Shown: positions 32,996-43,522, counted from the stretch's first letter. The stretch: DNA of 43,552 nt from Peptoniphilus senegalensis JC140 (GCF_000321025.1 NZ_HE610717.1:54173-97724), one strand, 5' to 3'. A program made the numbers and translations. The notes: generated from the sequence alone by a model not told the origin.

Positions 32996-35057
32996 TTATT
33001 TACTTGAAATCGGAGTTGAGGAGTTGCCTTCAAGATTTGTCAACATGGCAATTGAGCAACTTTATGAAAAATCTAAAAAGTTATTAAATGAAAATGAAAT
33101 TGGTTTTGAAGATGTAAAAGTTTATGCAACTCCAAGAAGATTAAGTCTTATAATTGAAGGTCTTGATGAAAAACAAAAAGACATCCAAAAAGAAGTCAAG
33201 GGTCCTTCTGTAAAGATTGCATACGATGATGATAAGAAACCTACAAAACCTCTTTTAGGTTTTATGAAATCACAAAATATTAGTGAAGATGACTTAGTAA
33301 TTAAGGAAGTAAAGGGAACAGATTATGTTTTTGCAAATATTTCATCAATTGGCAGAAAATCATCTGAAATTTTAGCTGAAATTATGCCTTCTCTTATTAA
33401 GGATATTAATTTTCCTAAAAATATGCGTTGGGGCGGCAAAAATATTAGATTTGCCAGACCAATTAGATGGGTTGTTTCACTTTTAAATGACAAGGTAGTT
33501 GAATTTGAATTTGAAGGTATTTCTGTTGGAAATAAAACTAAGGGTCACAGATTTTTAGGATCTTCAGAAATTATCGTTGATAATGTAGATAATTATGAAA
33601 AATTACTAGAAGAAAATTATGTGATTTTAGATCAAAATAAAAGACGAGAAATTATTAAATATGAATCAACAAAAATTGCTAAAACACTTGGTGGCGAAAT
33701 TCACGAAAATGAAGATTTATTAGAAGAATTAACTTTTATAGTCGAATATCCAACTCCAATAAAGGGTAGCATTAAGGAAAAATATTTAAGTCTTCCTAAG
33801 GAAGTTGTAACTACTACAATGATTGACCACTTGAGGTTTACTCCTATTTATTCACAAGACGGAGAACTTCTACCATATTTTATAACTGTAAGAAATGGTA
33901 CTAATGATTATGAAGATATTGTAATTGCAGGTAACGAAAAAGTTTTAGGAGCAAGACTTGAAGATGCAAAATTCTTCTACGAAGATGATATTTCTAAACA
34001 TCTTGAAGACTATGTTGAAAATTTAAAGGGAGTTTTATTCCACGACAAATTAGGCTCAATGTTTGCAAAAGAAAAGAGAGATGGAGTAGTTGCAAAGAAA
34101 ATTGCAAAGTCTCTTTCCTTTGCAGATGAAGCAATTGATGCTCTCGATAGGGTGGCTCATCTTTCAAAGGCTGACTTAACTACAAAGATGGTAGTAGAAT
34201 TTACAGAACTTCAAGGAGTAATGGGAGAAATTTATGCACAAAATTCTGGAGAAAAGGAAATTGTTGCAACTGCAATTAGAGAACAGTATCTTCCAAAATT
34301 TGCAGGCGATGAACTTCCAAAATCAAGTGTAGGTTCAATATTCTCTTTGGCTGATAAGATTGATACAATAGCAGGACTTTTTGCCATTGGAGAAATTCCT
34401 ACTGGTTCAGCTGATCCTTTTGCACTTAGAAGATCTGCTATTGGAATAATAAATATAATTAGAAATAATGCTTGGAAGTTTAATTTAAGCGAAGCTATAG
34501 AAACAAGCTTATACGAATATATAAAGGATTTGGGACTTACTTTTAATCATGAAGAAGTAATTAAAAATGTAAGAGACTTCTTCTTTGGAAGAATTAAGAC
34601 AATGCTCCAAGAAGAGGGAATTAGGTATGACATTATTGATGCTGTCTTAATTCCTGGAAGTGAAATTCAAGATATTTTTGCAAAGGCAATCGAATTAAAC
34701 CAATGGTTTAATGAAGATAGGTCTAAATTTGTTGATGCATACAATAGAATTAATAATTTGACTAAAAATATTGATTTCACAGAAGTAAATGAAGAACTTC
34801 TAAAAGAAGATGAGGAAAAAAATCTTTATGATAAATTTGTTGAAATAAACGAGAGATTTAATGATTCTCTTTCTTCAGAAGATTACAAAGAAGCAATGAA
34901 TATTTTAAATGAATTGGTACCATCTATTGATGCTTTCTTCGATAATGTAATGGTAATGGCAGAAGATGAGAAAATAAGACAAAATAGACTTGCACTTATA
35001 AATAGTATTGAGGAAAATATTCAAAAAATATTGAAAATCGAGAACATTGTGGAATAG
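32988..35057 (+). CDS. glyS: Glycyl-tRNA synthetase beta subunit
   Basis: A 689-residue tRNA-binding subunit with the usual family length. N-terminal [15 protein letters not shown] and [11 protein letters not shown], central FPKNMRWG and [13 protein letters not shown], an HD-like region ([21 protein letters not shown]) and a C-terminal anticodon-binding helical part. ATG 32988 has GAGGTG six bases upstream; GTG 32979 lies within that site and is rejected. Confidence 0.96.
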   Translation: MNNYLLEIGVEELPSRFVNMAIEQLYEKSKKLLNENEIGFEDVKVYATPRRLSLIIEGLDEKQKDIQKEVKGPSVKIAYDDDKKPTKPLLGFMKSQNISEDDLVIKEVKGTDYVFANISSIGRKSSEILAEIMPSLIKDINFPKNMRWGGKNIRFARPIRWVVSLLNDKVVEFEFEGISVGNKTKGHRFLGSSEIIVDNVDNYEKLLEENYVILDQNKRREIIKYESTKIAKTLGGEIHENEDLLEELTFIVEYPTPIKGSIKEKYLSLPKEVVTTTMIDHLRFTPIYSQDGELLPYFITVRNGTNDYEDIVIAGNEKVLGARLEDAKFFYEDDISKHLEDYVENLKGVLFHDKLGSMFAKEKRDGVVAKKIAKSLSFADEAIDALDRVAHLSKADLTTKMVVEFTELQGVMGEIYAQNSGEKEIVATAIREQYLPKFAGDELPKSSVGSIFSLADKIDTIAGLFAIGEIPTGSADPFALRRSAIGIINIIRNNAWKFNLSEAIETSLYEYIKDLGLTFNHEEVIKNVRDFFFGRIKTMLQEEGIRYDIIDAVLIPGSEIQDIFAKAIELNQWFNEDRSKFVDAYNRINNLTKNIDFTEVNEELLKEDEEKNLYDKFVEINERFNDSLSSEDYKEAMNILNELVPSIDAFFDNVMVMAEDEKIRQNRLALINSIEENIQKILKIENIVE

Positions 35058-35069
35058 GTCGGTGAGTAA

Positions 35070-35699
35070 ATGAAATTCAGCGATAGGCAGACTGAAATTA
35101 TTGAAATTGTAAGAGATGAAGGTCCCATTACAGGCGATGAAATTGCAGAAAAATTAGGTTTGTCAAGAGCGACTATTAGATCAGACCTTTCAGTTCTCAC
35201 TATGATTAATATTTTGGGAGCTAGACCAAAGTTTGGATACTTTTATACTGGCAAATCTATTCTTTCACAGCTTTCAGATGACCTAAAAAAATTAAAACTT
35301 AGGGATTATATGTCACTACCATTTTCTTGTGAGCAAAAAACTTCTGTATATGATGTAGTAGTAGGTCTTTTTATGGAAGATTTATCTTCTATGTTTATTA
35401 CTGATGGTGGATATCTTGTTGGCATAGTTTCAAGAAAAGATTTAATTAGATTTATGATTGGAGATGCTGACATAAAAAAAACTCCGATTAGTGTAATTAT
35501 GACAAGAATGCCAAATGTTTTTTATGTTGATGTTAATGATAGCGTTTATAAAGCAGCTAATTTAATTGTAACAAAGGGTATAGATTCTCTACCTGTTGTG
35601 GAAGTTAAGAAAAATAATAATCTCGAAGTTGTTGGAAGATTTACAAAGACAAATGTTACTAGACTCTTTGTAGATGTATGTGACGGCGAGATAATCTAG
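35070..35699 (+). CDS. ccpN: CcpN-type regulator (winged helix plus CBS pair)
   Basis: A 209-residue protein: N-terminal winged-helix domain (QTEIIEIVRDEGPITGDEIA, GLSRATIRSDLSVL, residues 3-45) and two CBS domains (about 75-205), the second ending VVEVKKNNNLEVVGRFTKTNVTRL. In Bacillus subtilis, CcpN represses gluconeogenic genes, and its neighbour is yqfL, the PPDK regulator, exactly as here. The targets in this organism are not visible. GTGAG-rich ribosome binding site (GGTGAG) seven bases before the ATG. Confidence 0.88.
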   Translation: MKFSDRQTEIIEIVRDEGPITGDEIAEKLGLSRATIRSDLSVLTMINILGARPKFGYFYTGKSILSQLSDDLKKLKLRDYMSLPFSCEQKTSVYDVVVGLFMEDLSSMFITDGGYLVGIVSRKDLIRFMIGDADIKKTPISVIMTRMPNVFYVDVNDSVYKAANLIVTKGIDSLPVVEVKKNNNLEVVGRFTKTNVTRLFVDVCDGEII

Positions 35700-35707
35700 G
35701 AGGAGAA

Positions 35708-36529
35708 ATGAATAAAGAAGATAGACAACTTACTATTTTTGTAATCTCTGATTCAATTGGAGAAACTGGTGAATTAATTGCAAAAAGTTCTGCTAGACAG
35801 TTTGAGTCAGAAAATTATGAAATAGTTAGATATCCTTATCACAACAGCATTGAACAGATAAAGCCAGTTCTCGAAAAAGCTTCAAAGATTCATAATAGTT
35901 TGATAGTTTACACAAATGTTGTAAAAGAAACTAGAGAATTTATTGAGAGAAAGACTCATGAGTTAAATCTTCATACAGTTGATGTCATGGGCGAACCTAT
36001 GCGCCAAATACAAGATATTTTAGGTTATGAACCTCTTAGAGAACCAGGACTTATTAGAAGACTTGATGAAAATTATTTCAAGAAAGTTGAATGTGTTGAG
36101 TTTGCAGTTAAGTACGATGATGGAAAAGACCCCCGCGGTGCTAAGAAGGCTGATATTTGTCTTGTTGGTATTTCAAGAACGTCTAAGACTCCACTTTCAA
36201 TGTATCTTGCAAACAAATTATACAAGGTAGCAAATATACCGCTAGTTCCTGAAGTTCCTGTTCCAAAGGAAGTTTATGAAAAAGATGTAAATAAGGTAGT
36301 GGGTCTAATTGCTAATCCTGAAAAAATTATTTCTGTTAGAGAACAAAGATTAAAATCTCTTGGACTAACATCAGGAGCAAAGTATGCGAATTATGACAGA
36401 ATTAGAGAAGAATTAAATTATTCAAAGCAAGTTATGGAAGAACTAGGTTGTTTTGTAATAGATGTTTCTGACAAGGCAATTGAGGAAACTGCTGAAATTA
36501 TAATTAATCATATGGAATCTAGGGTGTGA
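35708..36529 (+). CDS. PPDK regulatory protein (bifunctional kinase/pyrophosphorylase)
   Basis: A 273-residue DUF299-type protein that inactivates pyruvate phosphate dikinase by ADP-dependent phosphorylation and reactivates it by phosphate-dependent removal. It begins with LTIFVISDSIGETGELIAKSS and carries the P-loop GISRTSKT (about 153-160), then VPLVPEVPVPKEVYE and a C-terminal YSKQVMEELGCFVIDVSDKAIEE. Pairing with ccpN suggests coordinated control of the pyruvate-PEP node. The ppdk gene is not in the window. Eight bases after ccpN with AGGAGG. Confidence 0.93.
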   Translation: MNKEDRQLTIFVISDSIGETGELIAKSSARQFESENYEIVRYPYHNSIEQIKPVLEKASKIHNSLIVYTNVVKETREFIERKTHELNLHTVDVMGEPMRQIQDILGYEPLREPGLIRRLDENYFKKVECVEFAVKYDDGKDPRGAKKADICLVGISRTSKTPLSMYLANKLYKVANIPLVPEVPVPKEVYEKDVNKVVGLIANPEKIISVREQRLKSLGLTSGAKYANYDRIREELNYSKQVMEELGCFVIDVSDKAIEETAEIIINHMESRV

Positions 36530-36533
36530 TTAT

Positions 36534-37547
36534 ATGAATCTTAGAGTTGAGAGAGAAAAACTTGAACACAAAATGTTATTTGATTTTGCCACATTTGCAG
36601 ATTCAACTTTGGGAAGAAATGAAAGAGAAGAAAAATGCAATATTAGAACTGAGTTTCAAAGAGATAGAGATAGGATTATTCACTCAAAAAGTTTTAGGAG
36701 ATTAAAACACAAGACTCAAGTCTTTATTTCTCCTGAAGGGGATCATTTTAGGACAAGACTCACTCACACTCTCGAAGTCAGTCAAATAGGAAGGACAATA
36801 GCTAGGGCTTTAAGACTTAATGAAGATTTAGTTGAGGCTATTTCACTTGGGCATGACTTGGGACATACGCCTTTTGGCCATTCGGGAGAGTCTGTATTAA
36901 ATGAACTAAAAAGTGATGGCTTTATTCATGGAGAACAATCTTTAAAGGTTGTAGATTTTTTAGAAAGATCAGACAAACGGATAGGACTTAATTTGACAGA
37001 GGAAGTTCGTGATGGAATTTTAAATCATTCTGGTGCCAATGAGGCAAAAACTCTTGAAGGAAAAATAATAAAATTTGCTGACAGAATTGCCTATATCAAT
37101 CATGATATTGACGACGCAATTAGGGCTGGTATTATTTCATCTGATTCTCTTCCAAAGGAACTCACGAAGGTTTTGGGCAATACTTCTTCTGAGAGGATTA
37201 ACACGATGATAGTTGGAATAGTTGATAAGTCTTATGGCAAACCTATAGTTGAAATGGAAAGGGAAATTTATGAAGCGACAATGGACCTTAGAAAGTATAT
37301 GTTTAATACCGTTTACTTGGATCCTGTTGTAAAAAGTGAAGAAGTGAAAATAAAAAGGCTTCTTACAGAGCTTTATAATTATTATATGGAAGATCTTTCT
37401 AGAATTCCTGAAAATCATTTGAGCCTTTACAATGATAGAGTTCACAATAATGAAGATATTGTTTCTGATTACATTGCAGGAATGACAGACACCTATGCAA
37501 TGGAGCAATTAAAAAATATTTTTATACCGAAGGGATGGAGCATTTAA
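36534..37547 (+). CDS. dGTPase-like HD-domain triphosphohydrolase
   Basis: A 337-residue HD-domain protein of the deoxyguanosinetriphosphate triphosphohydrolase-like family. Metal-binding residues are in FRTRLTHTLEVSQIGRTIAR, then SLGHDLGHTPFGHSGE and the later Asp in AYINHDIDDAI. It also has the family's FQRDRDRIIHSKSFRRLKHK. These enzymes cut dNTPs to nucleoside and triphosphate. The position directly before dnaG and rpoD is common in Clostridia and fits control of replication precursors (inference). Confidence 0.93.
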   Translation: MNLRVEREKLEHKMLFDFATFADSTLGRNEREEKCNIRTEFQRDRDRIIHSKSFRRLKHKTQVFISPEGDHFRTRLTHTLEVSQIGRTIARALRLNEDLVEAISLGHDLGHTPFGHSGESVLNELKSDGFIHGEQSLKVVDFLERSDKRIGLNLTEEVRDGILNHSGANEAKTLEGKIIKFADRIAYINHDIDDAIRAGIISSDSLPKELTKVLGNTSSERINTMIVGIVDKSYGKPIVEMEREIYEATMDLRKYMFNTVYLDPVVKSEEVKIKRLLTELYNYYMEDLSRIPENHLSLYNDRVHNNEDIVSDYIAGMTDTYAMEQLKNIFIPKGWSI

Positions 37548-39338
37548 TTGTACCTTATAAATGATAATGTTCTTGATGAAATACGAGACAGAGCAGATAT
37601 AGTTGATTTAATTGGAGAATATGTTGACTTAAAAAGGTCAGGTTCAAACTATATGGGGCTCTGTCCTTTTCATTCTGAAAAGACACCTTCTTTTTCTGTT
37701 TCGCCATCGAAATCTATTTTTAAATGTTTCGGTTGCGGAGTTGGTGGCGACGTTATTACCTTTATTATGAAAAGAGAAAATTTAAGTTTTCCAGAAGCTG
37801 TAGAATTTCTGGCAGATAAATATAATGTTAGACTTTCAGAATATAAAGATGAAAACAAAGAAGCTCGCGATAAAAGAAATAGACTTTATGACATAAATAG
37901 AGAAGCGGCGATGCATTTTTTAAAAAATTTATCATCCTCACAGAAGGCACAAAAATATTTAAAAAATAGAGGTCTAAATGATAAAACCATTAGAAGTTAT
38001 GGACTTGGATATTCTAAAGATTCTTGGACGGATTTATATGATCATTTAAAGAAGTTAGGTTATGAAGATGACGAACTGTTAGAATTAAATTTAATTTCTA
38101 AGAGCAAAAGTGGAAATTACATTGACAGATTTCGAGACAGAGTTATGTTTCCTATAATAAACAGAAACAATAGAGTAATTGGATTTGGAGCAAGGGGCTT
38201 TGGTGATGCTAAGCCTAAATACTTAAATTCTAAGGAAACACCAATATTTCACAAGGGAAGTAACCTTTTTAATATGAATATTATTTCAAGAGAATCAAGT
38301 CGCGATAGAATAATATTAGTTGAAGGATATATGGATGTTATTTCTTTATACAATAGTGGTATAAATTATAGTGTAGCAAGCCTTGGTACTTCATTGACAG
38401 AAGACCAAGCAGGAATTATTAAGAATATGGCGAAAGATATATATATCTGCTATGACAGCGACGAGGCTGGTATAAATGCAACTTCAAGAGCAATAGATAT
38501 ATTTTTATCTAAATCATGTAAGCCTAAAATTATTGAATTAGAAGGTGGGTTAGACCCAGACGATTTTATAAAGAAATATGGAATGGAAGGATTTGAAAAT
38601 AAAATCAAGAGTGCTATTTCATATATAGATTTCAAGATTAAAAAATTAAAAGAAAATTTCAATTTAGAGGACAACGAAGGTCTTAGCAATTTTACTCTTG
38701 AGGCTGCGAAAATATTGTCTAGCATTGTAAATCCAATTGAGAGAGATATTTTCGTAAAAGATTTTTCAAAAAATTATAATATTTCTTACAAGGCAATCGA
38801 AAATTATATTAATTATTTAAACAGAAATAAAATTAAGAGTGCCAAAAAAGAAAAGGTTAGAGCAAAGAAGAATACAAATGTTGTGAAAAGTTCTAAGACT
38901 AAAGCACAAGAGGAATTATTATCTTATTCTTTGCTTGACAATGATATTTATAATTATATTAAAAATAAAATTGAGATTTTTTACTTTACAAGTGTTATGA
39001 CTAGAGCAGTCTTTGAAGAAATTCCTAAAATGTATGAAGAAGAAATTGAAGTTTATGAATTTCTAAATCTTATAGAAAAAAATCGTCTAATTGATTCGAA
39101 TTTCAAAGAGAATATTTTAAGTATTATAAAAAATATTCATGTCAATGACAGAATTGTGGATGAATTAATTAAGAGCTTAGAGAAAAATTATCTCCAAAAG
39201 AAAAAGGATGAAATCCTTATAAACATCGAAAAACTTCAAGGGGAAGAAGACAAAAATCTCTTACTCAATGCTTTAAAAGATTTAAAAGATATTAATTTAA
39301 AGTTAAGTGAGTTGAAAGAGGAGGGCAATAATGAGTGA
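37548..39338 (+). CDS. dnaG: DNA primase
   Basis: A 596-residue primase. The CHC2 zinc finger is Cys39, His42, Cys60, Cys63 (CPFH...CFGC); the catalytic core has [16 protein letters not shown], the TOPRIM motif LVEGYMDVI near 257 and YDSDEAG. The C-terminal third is Lys-rich and more diverged, as usual for the helicase-binding domain. TTG 37548 is the start, directly after the dGTPase stop, with GGAG seven bases upstream. It overlaps rpoD by 8 bases. Confidence 0.96.
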   Translation: MYLINDNVLDEIRDRADIVDLIGEYVDLKRSGSNYMGLCPFHSEKTPSFSVSPSKSIFKCFGCGVGGDVITFIMKRENLSFPEAVEFLADKYNVRLSEYKDENKEARDKRNRLYDINREAAMHFLKNLSSSQKAQKYLKNRGLNDKTIRSYGLGYSKDSWTDLYDHLKKLGYEDDELLELNLISKSKSGNYIDRFRDRVMFPIINRNNRVIGFGARGFGDAKPKYLNSKETPIFHKGSNLFNMNIISRESSRDRIILVEGYMDVISLYNSGINYSVASLGTSLTEDQAGIIKNMAKDIYICYDSDEAGINATSRAIDIFLSKSCKPKIIELEGGLDPDDFIKKYGMEGFENKIKSAISYIDFKIKKLKENFNLEDNEGLSNFTLEAAKILSSIVNPIERDIFVKDFSKNYNISYKAIENYINYLNRNKIKSAKKEKVRAKKNTNVVKSSKTKAQEELLSYSLLDNDIYNYIKNKIEIFYFTSVMTRAVFEEIPKMYEEEIEVYEFLNLIEKNRLIDSNFKENILSIIKNIHVNDRIVDELIKSLEKNYLQKKKDEILINIEKLQGEEDKNLLLNALKDLKDINLKLSELKEEGNNE

Positions 39339-40419
39339 AAATATAAAAAATAAGGATTCAATTGAATCAATAACAGAACAGCTTTTAAAAGATGGCAAAA
39401 AAGATGGGAATCTCAGCTATGACGAAATAGGCGATGCCTTTGAAAAGTTTCAAATTGATTCTGACGATATAGATGAATTATATAAGACCTTTGAAAAAGA
39501 AGGAATACATTTAGTTGATAAAAAAGATTTAAAAGATGATGAAGATGAAGTAGATGTTACAAAAGAAGATTTGTCAGTACCTAAGGGTGTAACTGTAGAT
39601 GACCCTGTCAGAATGTATTTAAAAGAAATTGGTAAAATTTCTCTTTTAACTGCTGATGAAGAAGTTGAAATCGCAAAGAGGATGGAAGCTGGAGACGAGT
39701 CAGCTAAAAAAGAACTTGCTGAAGCAAATTTAAGACTTGTGGTTTCCATTGCCAAGAGATATGTAGGAAGAGGAATGAGCTTTTTGGATTTAATTCAAGA
39801 AGGTAATCTCGGACTTATGAAGGCAGTTGACAAGTTTGATTACACTAAGGGCTTTAAGTTCTCCACTTATGCAACTTGGTGGATTAGACAAGCTATTACG
39901 AGGGCAATTGCTGATCAAGCTAGAACTATAAGAATACCTGTACACATGGTTGAAACAATAAATAAACTTGTAAGAGTTCAAAGACAACTTGTACAAGATC
40001 TTGGTCGTGACCCACTTCCAGAAGAAATTGCAGCAGAAATGAATTTAGATGTGGAAAGAGTTCGCGAAATTCAAAAAATTGCACAAGAGCCAGTTTCTCT
40101 TGAAACGCCAATTGGGGAAGAAGAAGATTCGCATCTTGGAGACTTTATACCAGATGATGAAATTTTATCTCCATCAGATGCTGCCACTTTTACTTTATTA
40201 AAAGAACAACTTAATACAGTTCTTGAAACTTTAACTGAAAGAGAAAAAAAGGTGCTAACACTGAGATTTGGACTTGATGATGGAAGAGCAAGGACTCTAG
40301 AAGAAGTTGGAAAAGAATTCGATGTAACTCGTGAAAGAATTAGACAAATTGAGGCAAAGGCGTTAAGAAAATTGCGTCATCCGTCTAGGTCAAAGAAATT
40401 AAAGGATTATTTAGAATGA
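39331..40419 (+). CDS. rpoD: RNA polymerase housekeeping sigma factor (RpoD/SigA)
   Basis: A 362-residue primary sigma factor. It has a short acidic N-terminal region 1.1 (about 1-85), region 1.2 ([21 protein letters not shown]), region 2 ([21 protein letters not shown] and the -10 recognition helix [17 protein letters not shown]), region 3, and region 4 ([22 protein letters not shown]) for -35 recognition. It should read the TTGACA/TATAAT promoters seen in this window. dnaG-rpoD order is the classic macromolecular synthesis operon, here without rpsU upstream. Confidence 0.98.
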   Translation: MSENIKNKDSIESITEQLLKDGKKDGNLSYDEIGDAFEKFQIDSDDIDELYKTFEKEGIHLVDKKDLKDDEDEVDVTKEDLSVPKGVTVDDPVRMYLKEIGKISLLTADEEVEIAKRMEAGDESAKKELAEANLRLVVSIAKRYVGRGMSFLDLIQEGNLGLMKAVDKFDYTKGFKFSTYATWWIRQAITRAIADQARTIRIPVHMVETINKLVRVQRQLVQDLGRDPLPEEIAAEMNLDVERVREIQKIAQEPVSLETPIGEEEDSHLGDFIPDDEILSPSDAATFTLLKEQLNTVLETLTEREKKVLTLRFGLDDGRARTLEEVGKEFDVTRERIRQIEAKALRKLRHPSRSKKLKDYLE

Positions 40420-41105
40420 TAAAATTATCGAATAGGCTAAAAAAAATTGCAGAACTTGTGGATTTAGGAGCTTCGGTAATTGATGTGGGCACAGATCATG
40501 GTTATGTGCCCAATTTTTTATGCGAAAATAAAATCTCAAGGGACATTATTGCAACGGATATATCAAAAAATTCTCTTGAAAAGTCTATTGAACTTACAAG
40601 AGAGTTGGGAAATGAAAAATATATTAAAAATATTCTCACAAATGGAATTGTAAAAGAAAATCGAGACAATATAATTATCGCAGGACTTGGCGGAATTCAA
40701 ATTGCTGAAATTATTTTAAATTCAATTGAAATTTCTAAAGTTTCAAAAAAATTGATTTTACAACCAATGCAAAAGGCTAATATTTTGCGTAGAGAATTAA
40801 ATAATATGGGTTTTGCTATAATAGATGAAGAGATAATCTTTGAAGATGATAGGTACTTCGAAATCATAATTGCAAGATACTCTGGTAAAAAAGAAAGCTT
40901 AGAAGAAATAGATTTTTATTTTTCAAAAGTTTTGATAGAAAAAAAAGATAAAGTTTACTTAGATTTTTTAAGAGAAAGAAAAAAAGATATTGAAAAAATT
41001 TTAAATAGCTTTGTGTCAGACAATAGTAGGTCAAAAAATAGGAGAGAAGAACTTTTTAATTTGCTCAAAAAAACAGAGGAGGTAATAGATGAAATATCAA
41101 GTTAG
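40416..41105 (+). CDS. trmK: tRNA (adenine(22)-N(1))-methyltransferase TrmK
   Basis: A 229-residue SAM-dependent Rossmann methyltransferase. N-terminal [29 protein letters not shown] (split here: SAM-binding core [12 protein letters not shown] at about 21-32), then [21 protein letters not shown] and [16 protein letters not shown] are characteristic of TrmK, which makes m1A22 in bacterial tRNAs. The C-terminal helices are charged and coiled-coil-like. ATGA overlap with rpoD and 17-base overlap with the Nif3-like gene; rpoD-trmK-nif3 is conserved in Firmicutes. Confidence 0.93.
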   Translation: MIKLSNRLKKIAELVDLGASVIDVGTDHGYVPNFLCENKISRDIIATDISKNSLEKSIELTRELGNEKYIKNILTNGIVKENRDNIIIAGLGGIQIAEIILNSIEISKVSKKLILQPMQKANILRRELNNMGFAIIDEEIIFEDDRYFEIIIARYSGKKESLEEIDFYFSKVLIEKKDKVYLDFLRERKKDIEKILNSFVSDNSRSKNRREELFNLLKKTEEVIDEISS

Positions 41106-41865
41106 TGAAATAAAAAAATTTATGGATGCTTGGGCAAAAGAGGAATACCAGCTATCTTGGGATAATTGTGGTAGTCAAATTGAGTTTAATGGCGAAACAG
41201 AATCTGTAGTTCTAGCTCTAGATGTTACAGATAAAGTTATTGATAGGGCAATAAAAATGAATTCTAAGCTAATTATAAGCCACCATCCAATGTTTTTTGC
41301 TGGAACAAAAAGTATTGTGGAGGGAACTTATAGTGGAGACAATATCATTTCTCTTATAAAAAATAATATTTCAGTTTTTTCCTATCATACTTCTATGGAC
41401 ATAGCAGAGGATGGAGTAAATGACACTCTCTTTGAAAAATTAAATTTAAAGAATAAAGAAATTTTAACTTATGAAGAAGAAAAGCCTATGGGTTTAGTGG
41501 GCGACTTGGAAAATAATTTTGCAATAGAAGAGCTTAAGGAGTTTTTAAAAAAGCAACTTCAAGTTTCGAAAATAAGAGTTTATGGTAGAGAAAATAGGGA
41601 TATTAAAAAAGTTGCTATTCTTGGGGGAAGCGGCGCAGATTTTATTACTGATGCCAAAAAGTCTGGTGCAGATGCCTTTATAACTGGAGATATAAAGCAT
41701 CATGACGGACAAAGAGCCTATGAAGATGGAATTATTTTAATAGATGTGGGACATTTTTATTCAGAAAAAATAATTCTTCCAAAAATAAAAAATAGACTAA
41801 GCAAAAAGTTTAGGGAGCTAGATTTTTATATAGAAGAAGAAAGTAGCTTTGAACTTGATATTTAA
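41089..41865 (+). CDS. Nif3-like dinuclear metal protein (YqfO family)
   Basis: A 258-residue protein, the short form without the PII-like insertion. Metal-binding His and Asp/Glu are in LIISHHPMFF, FSYHTSMDIAEDGVND and DVGHFYSEKI. It begins with the family pattern IKKFMDAWAKEEYQLSWDNCG. Nif3-like proteins are proposed GTP cyclohydrolase I type 2 homologues or hydrolases; function is unsettled. Start ATG 41089 has GAGGAGG seven bases upstream inside trmK. The rnpB promoter begins within its last codons. Confidence 0.92.
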   Translation: MKYQVSEIKKFMDAWAKEEYQLSWDNCGSQIEFNGETESVVLALDVTDKVIDRAIKMNSKLIISHHPMFFAGTKSIVEGTYSGDNIISLIKNNISVFSYHTSMDIAEDGVNDTLFEKLNLKNKEILTYEEEKPMGLVGDLENNFAIEELKEFLKKQLQVSKIRVYGRENRDIKKVAILGGSGADFITDAKKSGADAFITGDIKHHDGQRAYEDGIILIDVGHFYSEKIILPKIKNRLSKKFRELDFYIEEESSFELDI

Positions 41866-41883
41866 GTTTTTAAGTGATAAAAT
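41855..41883 (+). promoter_or_regulatory. Extended -10 promoter of rnpB
   Basis: TTGATA (41855-41860), 17-base spacer, TAAAAT (41878-41883) preceded by TGA, an extended -10. The -35 lies inside the end of the Nif3-like gene. Predicted start is near 41890, the first base of the RNA. Confidence 0.8.
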
Positions 41884-41889
41884 ATTTGA

Positions 41890-42212
41890 GTAAGTAAATT
41901 GGTCAACTGCACAAATGTGAGGAAAGTCCGCGCTCCGCAGAGCAGGGATGCTGGCTAACGGCCAGTGGGGGCGACCCTAAGGCAAGTGCAACAGAAATAT
42001 ACCGCCCTTTGGGTAAGGTTGGAAAGGCGAGGTAAGAGCTCACCAGATCATTAGTGATAATGATGCTATGTAAACCCCATTCGGAGCAAAACCAAATAGG
42101 AATAACAGATGCTGCTCGTATCTGCCGGTAGGTAGGTTGCTAGATATTATAGGTAACTATAATACAAGATAGATAGTTGACAAAACAGAACGCGGCTTAT
42201 AGATTTGCTTAC
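41890..42212 (+). ncRNA. rnpB: RNase P RNA (type A-like)
   Basis: The catalytic RNA that removes tRNA 5' leaders. P1 is closed by 41890-41899 (GTAAGTAAAT) pairing with 42203-42212 (ATTTGCTTAC). Universal core pieces are all present: GAGGAAAGTCCGCGCTCC (CR-I), GGCAAGTGCAACAGAAATATACCGCC (split here as AAGTGCAACAGAAA and ATACCGCC), GGTAAGAGCTCACC, TGTAAACCCCATTCGGAGCAA (core AAACCCCA..GGAGCAA), GGTAGGTTGCT and ACAGAACGCGGCTTAT. The layout suggests type A, as in Clostridia, not the Bacillus type B. Ends are placed by the P1 helix. Confidence 0.95.
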
Positions 42213-42238
42213 TACATAATTTAAAATTTATTTTATGC

Positions 42239-42287
42239 AAAAGTTACAAAGGAGTTAAATTTATTTTAACTATTTTGTAACTTTTTG
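42239..42287 (+). terminator. Long-stem terminator of rnpB
   Basis: AAAGTTACAAA (42240-42250) pairs with TTTGTAACTTT (ending about 42284); after a 2x2 internal loop, AGTTAAA pairs with TTTAACT. A T-rich tract follows. Confidence 0.85.
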
Positions 42288-42316
42288 TTGTTTTTTTGTA
42301 ACAACTTTGCTATACT
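42288..42316 (+). promoter_or_regulatory. Extended -10 promoter of the NlpC/P60 gene
   Basis: TTGTTT (42288-42293), 17-base spacer, TATACT (42311-42316) preceded by TGC, giving an extended -10. A TGTAAC hexamer at 42297-42302 lies in the spacer and could be a regulator half-site. The 5' leader to 42389 is about 65 bases. Confidence 0.65.
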
Positions 42317-42388
42317 TAAGTAGTAATAAAAATGTACGAAAATAATTATTTTAGAAATATAAAATTTAGAGTATAGGAGTTGTTAGTA

Positions 42389-43522
42389 TTGGTTTCCTTT
42401 AAAAATAAATTGCCACTAGGCCTATTTGCACTATGCGCAGTTTCAATAGTTGGCATGAAAGATACAGGAGTATTTATTAACGAACATGTACAAAAGACAT
42501 ATAGTGGAAATGAAATTGAATTTGCTGTAGGCGAAAAAGTAGAAATCCTTGAAAGCAAGGGTAATGAATACTATGTACAAAAGGGCAAAGCAAAAGTTAC
42601 TATTCCACAAGAAAAAATATTACTTACAGAAATTAATGTTCCTACTTATCAAATTGTGAAAGCAAGTCCAATTTTAGATGATAATGGCAAGATTATCAGA
42701 AATCTATTTATTGATGAATTTGCAATTGGTATTTCAATTGATAAAGACAAAGCTAAGATTAAATGTAACGATGGAACTGTGGGAAATGTTGATAGAACAG
42801 CACTTAAAAAGATTTCTGATAAGAGAAATAATGTGACAGAAGTTAAAGTTAAGAATAATTCTGTTGCAAGAAGTGACAATGGTAAAAAATTAAACTTAAA
42901 TAGAAGTCAAATTGTTAATGTAATTGATTATAAAGAAGGACTTTTCATCATCGAAGATAAGGGTAATTCTTACAATGTTGATGCAAAGAATCTTGATATA
43001 GTTTCTGGCACAAAAGTTGAAAGAAATGAAGAAGTAAAAAGGGTTCAAATTCAACTTTTAGCTGATGATGAAAAAGAAATTCAAAATGTTATTAAAACTA
43101 AAGAAGTTAAAGAATTAAATGAATTTAAAATAGTAGCAGCACCTAACTCTTCTATAGCAGCTAGGGTTATTTCCTCTGCAGAAAATAAACTTGGATCTAC
43201 ATACGTATATGGAGATACTGGTAAAGAAGGATATGATTGTTCAGGCCTTATTTATTCAATTTATTGCAATGAATTAGGAATTTCACTTCCAAGATCTTCA
43301 GCGGCACAGTCAACTTTTGGAAAACAAGTTTCAAAATCTGATTTACAAGAGGGAGATTTAGTATTCTTTAACACAACAGGTAATGGTGTTAGTCATGTTG
43401 GTATTTATATTGGAGGAGGAAAGTTTATACATGCTTCTTCAGGACAAGGTAAAGTAATGACATCATCACTTGATGAGGGATATTACGAAGATAGATATGT
43501 TAATGCAACACGTGTGCTATAA
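42389..43522 (+). CDS. Secreted NlpC/P60 peptidoglycan endopeptidase with SH3-like domains
   Basis: A 377-residue secreted wall hydrolase. A signal peptide or signal anchor covers about 5-25 (LPLGLFALCAVSIVGM). Two to three bacterial SH3-like segments follow (FAVGEKVEILESKGNEYYVQ; VVKASPIL-type region near 85-130; VIDYKEGLFIIEDKGNSYNV), then a linker. The C-terminal NlpC/P60 domain has catalytic Cys284 (YDCSGLIYS), His336 (SHVGIYIGGG) and third residue His348 (FIHASS). Such enzymes cleave gamma-D-Glu to diamino acid bonds in stem peptides. TTG 42389 is chosen with AGGAG (42375-42379) nine bases upstream; TTG 42380 touches that site. Confidence 0.92.
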   Translation: MVSFKNKLPLGLFALCAVSIVGMKDTGVFINEHVQKTYSGNEIEFAVGEKVEILESKGNEYYVQKGKAKVTIPQEKILLTEINVPTYQIVKASPILDDNGKIIRNLFIDEFAIGISIDKDKAKIKCNDGTVGNVDRTALKKISDKRNNVTEVKVKNNSVARSDNGKKLNLNRSQIVNVIDYKEGLFIIEDKGNSYNVDAKNLDIVSGTKVERNEEVKRVQIQLLADDEKEIQNVIKTKEVKELNEFKIVAAPNSSIAARVISSAENKLGSTYVYGDTGKEGYDCSGLIYSIYCNELGISLPRSSAAQSTFGKQVSKSDLQEGDLVFFNTTGNGVSHVGIYIGGGKFIHASSGQGKVMTSSLDEGYYEDRYVNATRVL

